Positions 1 to 7,268 of a DNA stretch of 37,137 bases are shown here, in pieces. Position 1 is the stretch's first letter. Each line of letters begins with the position of its first letter. The position numbers and the translations under genes were made by a program. Source of the stretch: a bacterium 1xD8-48. GTDB lineage: Bacteria > Bacillota > Clostridia > Lachnospirales > Lachnospiraceae. The DNA lies in assembly GCA_009917455.1 (NCBI GenBank), contig QZDS01000040.1, forward strand, positions 1 to 37,137. Reading direction: 5' to 3'. The notes under the pieces were generated by a model. The model did no database searches. It was not told the DNA's origin and was given only the letters and a program-made list of their open reading frames with translations.

Positions 1-6
1 ATCAAG

Positions 7-28
7 GGCGCGAAGCGCCGCATTTTTT
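7..28 (+). terminator. Probable rho-independent terminator of an upstream gene
   Basis: A 5-bp GC stem (GGCGC/GCGCC) with a GAA loop spans 7-19 and is followed three bases later by six T residues (23-28). It would end a plus-strand transcript entering from before the window. The stem is short and the T tract is slightly displaced, so it could instead be a small repeated palindrome. Confidence 0.45.
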
Positions 29-151
29 GACTGGTTTGTCAAGTGTTTTAGAGAAAAAAGTGGGTGATTTTTGAAAAATAGGTTCTGAAAGCCCCATGAA
101 ATAAGGGTTGAAGATTCCGAGAAGTTATATAATGATATAGGAGGAAAACCT

Positions 152-580
152 ATGAAAACAAGACAACAGCTTTTTAACTTTATCGCAGAACAGAAAACAG
201 CCTTCATCGCTTCCGTGGACGAGGACGGCTTCCCCAATATCAAAGCCATGTTTTCTCCCGGCAAGATGGAGGGAAACAGCTTTTACTTTTCCACCAACAC
301 ATCTTCCATGCGCACACAGCAGTTTATGAAAAATCCAAAGGCAAGCATTTATTTCTATAACAGAGGCCGTTTTAAATACAAGGGGATTATGCTGACAGGT
401 ACTGTGGAGGTTTTGCAGGATGCGGATATTAAAAAGGAGCTGTGGCACGAAAAAGACATTATATACTACAGCAAGGGGGTCACGGACCCTGATTACTGCG
501 TGCTGAAATTCACGGCGGAAAAGGGCAGATATTACTGCGCTTTGAAGTCAGAGAGCTTTCTGATGGAGGCGCTGAAGTAA
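152..580 (+). CDS. Pyridoxamine 5'-phosphate oxidase-fold (flavin-binding) family protein
   Basis: This 142-residue protein matches the small single-domain PNPOx-like split-barrel family in Firmicutes. Features seen are an opening helix, then TAFIASVDEDGFPNIKAM (strand, turn, strand), and a central FYFSTNTSSMRTQQFMKNPKASIYFY segment typical of the family's FMN-contacting strands. Family members bind FMN or F420 and reduce or bind small molecules, but the substrate here cannot be read from sequence. True PNPOx enzymes are longer (about 200 residues), so vitamin B6 synthesis is not implied. The start at 152 follows a perfect AGGAGG at 139-144 with 7-nt spacing. It appears monocistronic, because the next gene has its own promoter-like element. 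Confidence 0.85.
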   Translation: MKTRQQLFNFIAEQKTAFIASVDEDGFPNIKAMFSPGKMEGNSFYFSTNTSSMRTQQFMKNPKASIYFYNRGRFKYKGIMLTGTVEVLQDADIKKELWHEKDIIYYSKGVTDPDYCVLKFTAEKGRYYCALKSESFLMEALK

Positions 581-615
581 AAATATCTGTTACTGTGCTC
601 TCTGTATTATTTTTG

Positions 616-624
616 TGATATAAT
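616..624 (+). promoter_or_regulatory. Extended -10 promoter element upstream of the SGNH hydrolase gene
   Basis: TGATATAAT at 616-624 is a perfect extended -10 (TGnTATAAT). No good -35 is seen about 17 bp upstream, as is common for extended -10 promoters. Transcription would start near 631, about 64 nt before the ATG at 695. Confidence 0.55.
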
Positions 625-694
625 TATAGCCGTATTTCACGATATGATTCATTAAAAATCCAACAATCCAGACAGCAGCCGGAGGACTCACGGA

Positions 695-1243
695 ATGAAC
701 ACAACTATGAAAATTTTATTTATCGGAAACAGTCACACCTATTACAACGATATGCCTCACCTGTTTGTACAGCTTTGCCGGAAAAAGAATGTGGAGGCGG
801 AGGTCACCATGCTGGCTCACGGCGGAAAGGGATGGGACTTTCATGTGGAAGAACCGGAGGCCAGGTTCAATATCATGTACGGCAGATATGACGCCGTCGT
901 TCTCCAGCACACAGCGCACCCTATGGGCGATTTACAGGTCATGAGCAAGTGCGGAAAACAACTGATTGAATGGGTGCGAGAGGCAGGCGCAAGGCCTGTT
1001 TTGTACATGACATGGACGACAAAAGCGGATGGAGAAGCCGCTCAGGGAGCCATGAGCGGCGCATACCGGAAATTGCAGGCAGAAACCGGCTGCGAACTGG
1101 CTCCCGTAGGCGAGCGCTGGTGGAAATACCATAAGGAACACCCGGAAGTGGAACTATACGCCGGGGACGGACAGCACGCCTCCCCCGCCGGCTCCCGGCT
1201 GGCAGCGGAGGTGATTGCGGAGGTTGTTTTAAAGCAGTCCTGA
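695..1243 (+). CDS. SGNH/GDSL-type hydrolase, cytoplasmic
   Basis: A 182-residue protein with the N-terminal block ILFIGNSHTYYNDMP, in which the GNS serine is the expected SGNH nucleophile. A C-terminal DGQHAS provides the Asp-x-x-His dyad (block V). The middle HGGKGWDFH and VVLQHTAH segments fit the Gly and Asn/Gln oxyanion blocks. Such enzymes hydrolyse ester bonds, often acetyl esters on sugars, which would suit the nearby carbohydrate operon. The substrate is inferred, not shown. There is no signal peptide, so it is likely cytoplasmic. The start at 695 has GGAGG at 681-685; an alternative ATG lies at 707, immediately before the conserved strand. The gene converges on the minus-strand genes beyond 1264. 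Confidence 0.85.
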   Translation: MNTTMKILFIGNSHTYYNDMPHLFVQLCRKKNVEAEVTMLAHGGKGWDFHVEEPEARFNIMYGRYDAVVLQHTAHPMGDLQVMSKCGKQLIEWVREAGARPVLYMTWTTKADGEAAQGAMSGAYRKLQAETGCELAPVGERWWKYHKEHPEVELYAGDGQHASPAGSRLAAEVIAEVVLKQS

Positions 1244-1263
1244 ATCTGAGTCTTAAACCTCAA

Positions 1264-1353
1264 TCAGAAAAAACCATCCTCACCTCCCCTGTAATCCCGC
1301 AGTGATTGGAAGGCGGCGGAATTACTGCGCCGGGAACCCGCGTGGTGGTGGGT
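1264..1353 (-). pseudogene. Orphan C-terminal fragment of a glycoside hydrolase gene
   Basis: Read on the minus strand, this stretch encodes a tail that matches the last 30 or so residues of the glycoside hydrolase at 2841-5582 (TRVPGAVIPPPSNHCGITG), but then reads GEVRMVFSD-stop instead of GVVRVVFTKFT-stop. The stop codon is at 1264-1266. The rest of the gene is absent. It is either the remains of a paralogous hydrolase or the original 3' end displaced when the intervening kinase island arrived. Confidence 0.7.
1269..1353. repeat. 85-bp direct repeat, copy A
   Basis: This segment matches 2856-2940 in the same orientation with only two mismatches over 85 bases. The two copies are 1,587 bp apart and bracket the HipA-like kinase island. 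Copy B is the natural 3' end of the glycoside hydrolase gene. In copy A the repeat runs directly into a group II intron-like fragment, and the junction creates an 8-bp palindrome (GGGAACCC/GGGTTCCC). Confidence 0.95.
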
Positions 1354-1439
1354 TCCCTTGCTGTTCGGCTATGCGCTTCGTCGTTGCCTATGCGCACTCG
1401 GGACTTTCACCCGTTAGAATTCGCCCATGCCGGGTAAAC
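1354..1439 (-). mobile_element. Truncated 5' end of a group II intron (about 86 nt)
   Basis: On the minus strand, starting at 1439, the sequence reads GTTTACCCGGCATGGGCG, then TTCTAACGGGTGAAAGTCCC, then a segment ending AGCCGAACAGCAAGG. I recognise this as the domain I start of a common clostridial group II intron (consensus near GTGCGCCCGGCATGGGCGCACTC, then TAACGGGTGAAAGTCCC). It stops abruptly after AGCAAGG, where an intact intron would continue for 2 kb or more including a reverse transcriptase. The first bases (GTTTA in place of GTGCG) are degenerate. Identification is from memory of the consensus. Confidence 0.65.
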
Positions 1440-1467
1440 AAAAAACACACCTAAAGCTGCCTTTAAG
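1440..1467 (-). terminator. Possible terminator of the HipA-like kinase transcript
   Basis: Minus-strand stem CTTAAAG/CTTTAGG (one GU pair, 4-nt loop) at 1450-1467 is followed after four bases by six U residues (1445-1440). It lies 20 bp after the kinase stop codon. The stem is weak and AU-rich. Confidence 0.4.
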
Positions 1468-1487
1468 TTTGTATAAAAATGCGGTTA

Positions 1488-2450
1488 TTAAATTTTTGCT
1501 TTCTCCCAATACACCTCCAGCAAATTCTCCAATCTGGAACGCATCTGCAACAGGTACAGCTTCTTTCGATTATAACTGCATACATCAATTACCTCTCCAT
1601 TTTTCAAAGTATATTTTTCAGGAATATTGTAAATCATATCGTAAATTTTCTGTTCCCTTTCCCTTATTAACGGCGTTACCTTAAGTATTGCTTTTCTCAG
1701 ACTATCATGCGTTTCATATAAATCCAGAAATCTCCCGGCAGACAATGCATGGCCTCCAATCCCGTAAGCGGTCTGCGTGTTGCAGGCATTTTTTATGGCT
1801 TCATGTTCATTTGCTAAAATTGACGCTATCTTGATTTCAGAAATTTTCGTCTGGAGACATCCCCCGTTATCGAACACGGGCGCAAGAAAGTCTGCTCCTT
1901 CCATATCTCTTAAAATTCCCCAGTTACCATTATTACGGTCATTATTATTGATATAAATATCTACTACCGCCTGTTCCCAAAATCTCGCTTCAATCCCTCC
2001 CACATGCTTCAATATCGGATTATGCTTCAAATGCAGAAGCAATTCTTCCAGATTCACCAGATGTTTGCTTTCTGTTTCTGAAAAAGACTCTTCCAAAAGC
2101 TCCGCCAGTTCTTTATTTGCATAATTCTTTATTGTTCGAATTTCAAGCAAAATGTCCTGTACTGCAAAATCCTTACAGGCAACTACCAGTTTATCATTTC
2201 GTTCCCCCAAAAAAGTCCTGTGTACATCATACCCCAAAATATCGAAAATCCGGCTTCCTATATATTCCGATAACGGTGCGGTAGAGTATGAAGCACCACC
2301 GGTATTTTGAAAGCCTCTAATACTTTTAGGATATTTCACAAGCCACAATTCATCTTTGTATACAATACCCTCTTTGTTACCTGCCGCCCCTCCATAGGTC
2401 CCGTTTTTTCTGCTGAGCGGACATTCGTCCAAATATACAATATCCTCCAT
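1488..2450 (-). CDS. HipA-like/CtkA-like protein kinase
   Basis: A 320-residue protein with the catalytic core of the HipA-type Ser/Thr kinase fold. YINNNDRNNGNWG (about 167-178) carries the catalytic Asp and metal-binding Asn of the HipA loop, and APVFDNGG (about 191-197) is the DFG-equivalent Asp. The N-terminal WLVKYPKS holds the likely ATP-binding Lys. HipA kinases phosphorylate tRNA synthetases or other cytoplasmic targets and often act as toxins with a partner. The start is set at 2450: AGGAGGAATC directly precedes this ATG, while an upstream in-frame start would overlap the previous gene. The stop of the 84-residue upstream gene is only 8 bp away, so the two are co-translated. There is no HTH HipB-like antitoxin beside it. 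The module is AT-rich compared with its flanks, suggesting transfer. Confidence 0.8.
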   Translation of the reverse strand: MEDIVYLDECPLSRKNGTYGGAAGNKEGIVYKDELWLVKYPKSIRGFQNTGGASYSTAPLSEYIGSRIFDILGYDVHRTFLGERNDKLVVACKDFAVQDILLEIRTIKNYANKELAELLEESFSETESKHLVNLEELLLHLKHNPILKHVGGIEARFWEQAVVDIYINNNDRNNGNWGILRDMEGADFLAPVFDNGGCLQTKISEIKIASILANEHEAIKNACNTQTAYGIGGHALSAGRFLDLYETHDSLRKAILKVTPLIREREQKIYDMIYNIPEKYTLKNGEVIDVCSYNRKKLYLLQMRSRLENLLEVYWEKAKI

Positions 2451-2458
2451 GATTCCTC

Positions 2459-2713
2459 CTATCCCTGCGGATATCTGGTGACGATATAGTCCCACTGTGC
2501 CTCGGTAATAAGACCGTCTGCATAGGAATTTTTCGCATACACATCTATTGTGTCTGCCAGATTGTCATAGCTTCCGTCATTTCTAATATCTGCCTCTTCC
2601 GCTTCCATCATAAGATTTTTTAAAATTTCCGGGACCTTAAAATTGATTTTATATTCATTCCTGATATTATGGAATCGGCCATTTACCTCTGATTTTTCTC
2701 TGTCACTTCCCAT
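2459..2713 (-). CDS. Small acidic protein co-transcribed with the HipA-like kinase
   Basis: An 84-residue, acidic, soluble protein that I cannot assign to a named family. Its first half has a short basic/amphipathic stretch (EYKINFKVPEILKNLMMEAE) and its second half a helical YDNLADTIDVYAKNSYADG, ending with an ITEAQWDYIVTRYP motif. The start at 2713 is chosen over an upstream ATG at 2806 because GGGAGG lies just before it and a good promoter at 2750-2778 would start transcription inside the longer version. By position, first in a two-gene unit with an 8-bp gap before the kinase, it could be a regulator, antitoxin or substrate of the kinase. That is inference only. Confidence 0.7.
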   Translation of the reverse strand: MGSDREKSEVNGRFHNIRNEYKINFKVPEILKNLMMEAEEADIRNDGSYDNLADTIDVYAKNSYADGLITEAQWDYIVTRYPQG

Positions 2714-2749
2714 AATGCCTCCCAAATACAAACCGCTTTCTTTTTCATT

Positions 2750-2778
2750 ATTATACACTGCTTTTCCTGTAGTGAAAA
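2750..2778 (-). promoter_or_regulatory. Promoter of the HipA-like kinase module
   Basis: Minus-strand TTTTCA (2773-2778), a 17-bp spacer and a perfect TATAAT (2750-2755). The predicted start near 2743 gives a leader of about 30 nt before the ATG at 2713 and excludes the longer upstream start. Confidence 0.7.
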
Positions 2779-2817
2779 TGAAAATATTCTTTACAAGTCT
2801 CCCCATGCCTTTACCCT

Positions 2818-2837
2818 AAAACCTGTAACAAACAGGT
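2818..2837 (-). terminator. Terminator after the glycoside hydrolase operon
   Basis: Minus-strand stem ACCTGT/ACAGGT with a 5-nt loop followed by TTTT. It begins four bases after the glycoside hydrolase stop codon (2841-2843). The stem is short, so termination may be partial. Confidence 0.55.
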
Positions 2838-2840
2838 ATT

Positions 2841-5582
2841 TTATGTAAATTTGGTAAAAACCACCCTCACCACCCCTGTAATCCCGCAGTGATTGGAAGG
2901 CGGCGGAATTACTGCGCCGGGAACCCGCGTGGTGGTGGGTACTGCCCGCTCTAAGGTGGTGGCCACCTCAATCGTAAGAGTATTGCTTCCCTCTTTCACC
3001 AGAGCGGCGATGTCATACCTGTATACCGGAACAATCCGGATTCCTGCGCTGACGCCGTTCACAAAGACCTCCACGCCCTCCGCCGCATCCGTGATTTCCA
3101 GTATAATATTATCTGACGACGCTTCCTCCTGCGTCAAATCAAATACCTTCTCATATCTCACAAAACCGCCGAAATCCGGTTTCTCCCGTTCCACAAAATC
3201 AGGCAGAGAAACCTCTTTTTCCTCTGTAAAAGAAGGATAGGCAATCGCCCTGCACAGGCTTCGCCTCCAACCGTCCGCCAGAAGCCTTTCCTTTCTTCCC
3301 TCCCGCCGCAAGCTGTCAACCGGCTGCGCCGGCTCCCTGTCCGCCTTGTCAAACATTACAATCAGGCTTTTTCCCGCTTCAATACGAACCTTCAATCTTG
3401 TGCCTGTTTTGCCGCCGTCCGCCCGGCAAAGCTTTTCCAGCCTGTTATCCCATGCATTATACGCATAGCACTCCCCCTCGCAGCTGATGGCGACAACCCC
3501 CTCATAGGTTTTTGCACTCTCGTTCACAAAATAAAACATATCGTTTCCGTTCTCATAATGCAACACGCGAATCAACGGCTCCTTCGGGGAAAGCTGCACG
3601 TCCGCCATCTCCAGAAGCCGCATTTTCCCAGGAAGCTCCTCTATGGGCGCCACCTGGCAGTTCTTTAAAGCTTCCAGACAGGCTTTATCCTCCGCCTCGC
3701 AGATGCCCTCCGCCAGCGTACCGTTTCCGTGGCAGATGCCTGCGGGAAGGCTGTTGACAAAAAACACTGGACACCCCTGTCCGGCAAGATGCGCGGCGGC
3801 TCTCGCAGTCTTTGCCGTCACATAATCAGTTTCAGGAATAATCAGCGCCCTGTATTCCTGCCGGTGTACTTTCAGGGTCTTTCCCAAAATCGTGTGATAT
3901 TTTTCCTCCGTAAATACGTCCGCCGGAATAAAGTCATACTGTATCTGGCAGTCAGCAAGCGCCCTTGCCGGAACCTGGCTGAACATGCACCTTCCCCCCG
4001 CCCAGTCAGCGTCTCCATGGTACAAAATCGCGGCGCGGCTTATCTGTCTGCCATCGCTTAAAAGCTCGCAGATTCTGTTCATGTACCGCATCAGCATTCC
4101 GAAATGCCGGTACTGCGGATTATTTCCATGAGCGTAAAAATGGGGCGGACAGTCCGTGTCGGGAAATGCCCTGGGGGAAAAGGCATGGGGCACAAACCGG
4201 TTGATTCCCCGCACCATAAAATGGTCGGCCAGATACTTTTCCAGCTGCACGCCTTCCGCCCATCCGTAGTCTCCGAAAATCTCGCACATGGCTCTGCCTT
4301 TTTTCATCGGCTCTATGGCTGCCGCGCTGGCCGCCAGCCGCCCCAGCGCATAGTGGTAAAATACGCTGTCTCTGATACGGTTTTTATAACAGTATTCGCA
4401 GTCGTCCTCCATCTGCGGCATCACCTGTCCGCCGATATTGTCAATCCCCGCCATATCCTGTCCCGCAAGCCCCCGGAAAAAATGACCCAGGCTGGAACCG
4501 CTTCTGGAATGCTGGTTATTGTCCTCAATCATGTGTCCGATGTAGGCCACGCCCCGGGTACGGCACCAGTCGCCCAGCTGACAGGAAAAGTCCTTTTCCA
4601 CACACCTTGTCACCACGTCCATAAAATCGTAGCGCACTCTGGCTTTCAGCCCTCCCTCAAATTCCCTGTCCCACAAAAGCGGCAGATATTTCCGATAGCC
4701 GCCGCCCCATCGCTTTTGAAGCTCCGCCTCTATCTCCCGGCTAAAGGGCTGGTCCGCAACCTCCTCCAGGGTTTTTCCCGTCTCATAAATATGGCCGTTT
4801 CCCAGCTCCGGCTCGTCCGAGAAAAATCCCGCTATGGTCTTTCCGAATTCTTCCTTATAATGAGCGTAGTGGGGCTCGTAAACAGCCTCAATCAGCTTAT
4901 GGACAGATTCGGCGTCGCACATATTCATATAATCTCTGTGAGGGCCTCTGTTTCTGGTAAGATGGCAGACGTAAAGCGTCCATTCGCCCTCCGGCGCACG
5001 AAAAAAAATCCTGCCGCCCTTTTCCTCAAAAGCCTCCTGCGCGCAAATCTCTCCGTAAAACGCCAAAATATCCTCCGGCCTTCTTCCGCCCTTCTTCACT
5101 GCCATAACGCCCAGAAACACATCGTCGTCAAAGATTTCCGGGTCGGGAAGCATTGCGGCTTCGTAGGCGTTGGGCACAAAAGGCTCCGGCTTTTCGCAGA
5201 AGGCTTTATCCAGTATGATTTCCTCTCCGCCTTTCGCCTCTCCCACAATCTTATAAGTTACGCTCTGTCTGCGTAAGGTAACTGACTCCTGTTTCATTTT
5301 TCCATTGCAGTAGCCGGTGGGAAAATGGCTGTCGTCAAGTATCCACACCTTCATTTCCCGCTTTTTTGCTTCATCCAAAATGACATCCATGTCATTCCAC
5401 CATCCGGGGCCGCAGAAATCCGGGTGGGGCCTGCTTTCCACGCACACAGCCCCTATTCCGCATCTGTGAATCGCCTCCATGTATTCCCGAAGAACCTCCT
5501 CCTCCTCGCCGTGCTGCCAGAAGAAAGGAAAAATATAATTGCCGCCTTTATTTTCCAGTAGTTTTTTGATTTTATCGTTCAT
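2841..5582 (-). CDS. Large glycoside hydrolase (GH106/GH2-like architecture)
   Basis: A 913-residue cytoplasmic protein without a signal peptide. The N-terminal half reads as a TIM-barrel glycoside hydrolase: FPFFWQHGEEEE, VCVESRPHPDFCGPGW, WILDDSHFPTGY, GFFSDEPELG and YIGHMIEDNNQH are barrel-strand ends rich in acidic residues. A middle Rossmann-like segment around IPETDYVTAKTARAAAHL resembles the beta-galactosidase trimerisation fold. The C-terminus (GVEVFVNGVSAGIRIVPVYR onward) is a galactose-binding-like jelly roll. This fits large clostridial enzymes annotated as GH106-like or GH2-like; the exact family and substrate need a profile search. The start is the ATG at 5582 because AGGAGA precedes it, whereas the longer reading overlaps the upstream gene. 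It is the last gene of the sugar operon, 44 bp after the regulator. Importing oligosaccharides and cutting them inside the cell fits the context. Confidence 0.75.
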   Translation of the reverse strand: MNDKIKKLLENKGGNYIFPFFWQHGEEEEVLREYMEAIHRCGIGAVCVESRPHPDFCGPGWWNDMDVILDEAKKREMKVWILDDSHFPTGYCNGKMKQESVTLRRQSVTYKIVGEAKGGEEIILDKAFCEKPEPFVPNAYEAAMLPDPEIFDDDVFLGVMAVKKGGRRPEDILAFYGEICAQEAFEEKGGRIFFRAPEGEWTLYVCHLTRNRGPHRDYMNMCDAESVHKLIEAVYEPHYAHYKEEFGKTIAGFFSDEPELGNGHIYETGKTLEEVADQPFSREIEAELQKRWGGGYRKYLPLLWDREFEGGLKARVRYDFMDVVTRCVEKDFSCQLGDWCRTRGVAYIGHMIEDNNQHSRSGSSLGHFFRGLAGQDMAGIDNIGGQVMPQMEDDCEYCYKNRIRDSVFYHYALGRLAASAAAIEPMKKGRAMCEIFGDYGWAEGVQLEKYLADHFMVRGINRFVPHAFSPRAFPDTDCPPHFYAHGNNPQYRHFGMLMRYMNRICELLSDGRQISRAAILYHGDADWAGGRCMFSQVPARALADCQIQYDFIPADVFTEEKYHTILGKTLKVHRQEYRALIIPETDYVTAKTARAAAHLAGQGCPVFFVNSLPAGICHGNGTLAEGICEAEDKACLEALKNCQVAPIEELPGKMRLLEMADVQLSPKEPLIRVLHYENGNDMFYFVNESAKTYEGVVAISCEGECYAYNAWDNRLEKLCRADGGKTGTRLKVRIEAGKSLIVMFDKADREPAQPVDSLRREGRKERLLADGWRRSLCRAIAYPSFTEEKEVSLPDFVEREKPDFGGFVRYEKVFDLTQEEASSDNIILEITDAAEGVEVFVNGVSAGIRIVPVYRYDIAALVKEGSNTLTIEVATTLERAVPTTTRVPGAVIPPPSNHCGITGVVRVVFTKFT
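2856..2940. repeat. 85-bp direct repeat, copy B (within the glycoside hydrolase 3' end)
   Basis: This is the partner of 1269-1353, with 83 of 85 bases identical. This copy is in its natural reading frame inside the hydrolase gene. The identity stops sharply at both sides: ACTGCC replaces TCCCTT at the high-coordinate end. Confidence 0.95.
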
Positions 5583-5626
5583 GTCTCTCCTATCTTTAAT
5601 TCTCAGCTCCGCCTGCCGCCGCTCCC

Positions 5627-7219
5627 TCATTGTCCTCCGTAAATCAGCTTCCGGTACTCGCTGGGCTTACACCCTGTCGCCCTTTCAAAGACTCTGCTGA
5701 AATACGCCGTATCGCTGTACCCTACCATCTCGCAGACCTCATACACCTTATAATCCTTTTCCCCAAACAGCTCCTTTGCCCGCTCTACCCGAAGAGAGGT
5801 CACATAGCTCTGATAGGTCATACCCGTTTTTTTCCTGAACATCTGACTCAGATAATAGGGATTTAAGAAAAATTTCCCCGCAAGCTCGCTTAAGCTGATT
5901 TCGCCTGTGTAATGCTCTTTGATATACTCCTTAATCCGGGAAATCACATCCTCACGCCTGCCATGGTCCTGACTGCGCCGGATTTCCAGGATACCTGCCA
6001 TAATGTTGGTCATCCAGTTTTCCAGCTGCTCTATGGTATGGAAACGGGAAATGCTCTCAAGCGATAAAATATTCCTCCCCAGATATTCATTGAGCTGAAA
6101 CTGCATAAAAGGCATCGTACGTATTCCCGCCAGAATCAGGTTCATACTCTGCATCTGCAAATCGGATAATGTAAGCCCCTCCTGCTGCCGCAGCTTCTGA
6201 AACATTTTCCTGACAATTCTCTTACACGCCCCCTCGTCTCCCCCGTTAAGCGCCTGCTCCAGCTCCGTAATTTCCTCCTCTGTCATCAGGACTCTGCCGA
6301 CAGCGCCCTGTGCCATCTGCGAATAACAAATGATGGAGCCGATTCCCTGTATAACCTTGTTATTCAGCGCCAACTCTGCCTTTTCAAAGGAATCCGCTAT
6401 CTCTCCATAACCCTCCCGGACATATCCCACGCCAATACTGACAGGTATGTCATATTTTTCTTCCATTTTTTCCTTTACATAAGAAAGCCCTCCCGCAAGC
6501 CGCTCCTCCTGCAGCGCCTCGTACTCCGCTATCAGAATTACTGCCCGGATACCGGAAATTCTTACAATTTCCACACAGCTGTATTCCGCAAGCTGCACGC
6601 TGACGACCTGCTCAAGTTCCTCGAAATATGCGCGGGACGGGAAATCACTGCCGTTACACTCCCACAACACGGCAAGATAAGAGGCCGCGTCCAGAGGAAT
6701 TCCATACTTTGTCAGTATTTCCCTTGTTTCTCCGGCTCCTTTTTCTCCTGTCAGAAACCGGAAAAACTGAATCTCCTTTTTACTCTTTTCGAAATCCGCC
6801 ACCTGATGCTTTAAATTCCTGAACTGCTCCCGCGCTTCTCTTCCGGCTGCAATCTCCCCGCAGACCTCCGCCATCACCGCAAAAAGCTCCTCCTCCTCCA
6901 CGGGCTTGCATATGTAAAACTTTACGCCAAGCCGGATTCCCTCTCTGGCATATTCAAAATCCGAATATCCGCTCAGCAAAATACACTTCGCTTCATTGCC
7001 CGCGTTTTTCAGCTTTTCAATCATGGCAAGGCCGTCCATAACAGGCATCCTCACATCGGATATGATGATGTCAGGCTTTTTTTCCATTGCCATATCAAAG
7101 CCCTCCTGTCCGTCCTCTGCAATCCCGGCGATTTCCCATTCCTCCCCCGCAGACTGCAAAATAAACTGCAGCCCTTCCGAAATTCCCCTTTCGTCATCAA
7201 CCAGTAAAATTGTAAACAT
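5627..7219 (-). CDS. AraC-type response regulator (YesN-like)
   Basis: A 530-residue response regulator. An N-terminal receiver domain (MFTILLVDDERG, phospho-acceptor Asp55 in IIISDVRMP, K/T-containing ILLSGYSDFEYA) is followed by a long linker of about 300 residues and a C-terminal pair of AraC helix-turn-helices (ISLSELAGKFFLNPYYLSQM and VYEVCEMVGYSDTAYFSRVF), ending with GCKPSEYRK. It should bind DNA when phosphorylated by the kinase encoded just upstream and activate the linked transporter and hydrolase genes. The start at 7219 begins exactly at the receiver strand and has an AAAGGAAAAGAGG ribosome site; a longer in-frame start at 7267 would add 16 residues with no domain. It sits 49 bp after the kinase stop. 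Confidence 0.93.
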   Translation of the reverse strand: MFTILLVDDERGISEGLQFILQSAGEEWEIAGIAEDGQEGFDMAMEKKPDIIISDVRMPVMDGLAMIEKLKNAGNEAKCILLSGYSDFEYAREGIRLGVKFYICKPVEEEELFAVMAEVCGEIAAGREAREQFRNLKHQVADFEKSKKEIQFFRFLTGEKGAGETREILTKYGIPLDAASYLAVLWECNGSDFPSRAYFEELEQVVSVQLAEYSCVEIVRISGIRAVILIAEYEALQEERLAGGLSYVKEKMEEKYDIPVSIGVGYVREGYGEIADSFEKAELALNNKVIQGIGSIICYSQMAQGAVGRVLMTEEEITELEQALNGGDEGACKRIVRKMFQKLRQQEGLTLSDLQMQSMNLILAGIRTMPFMQFQLNEYLGRNILSLESISRFHTIEQLENWMTNIMAGILEIRRSQDHGRREDVISRIKEYIKEHYTGEISLSELAGKFFLNPYYLSQMFRKKTGMTYQSYVTSLRVERAKELFGEKDYKVYEVCEMVGYSDTAYFSRVFERATGCKPSEYRKLIYGGQ

Positions 7220-7268
7220 CCTCTTTTCCTTTCCGGATAAAAATTTCTGCCTCCGACTGGCAGGCAAT

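Noticed and set aside
128..133. TATAAT just before the first gene, as its promoter
   Set aside because: Transcription would begin inside the ribosome site at 139-144, and no -35 is spaced correctly; probably a chance match in AT-rich DNA.
1269..2940. 85-bp repeat as a simple transposon target-site duplication
   Set aside because: It is far longer than known duplications, no transposase or terminal inverted repeats were seen, and the two copies differ in coding sense near the end; kept only as one of two explanations.
4104..5276. 390-codon plus-strand open frame
   Set aside because: It is antisense to the glycoside hydrolase, with no ribosome site and no recognisable domain; the minus-strand frame has clear barrel motifs.
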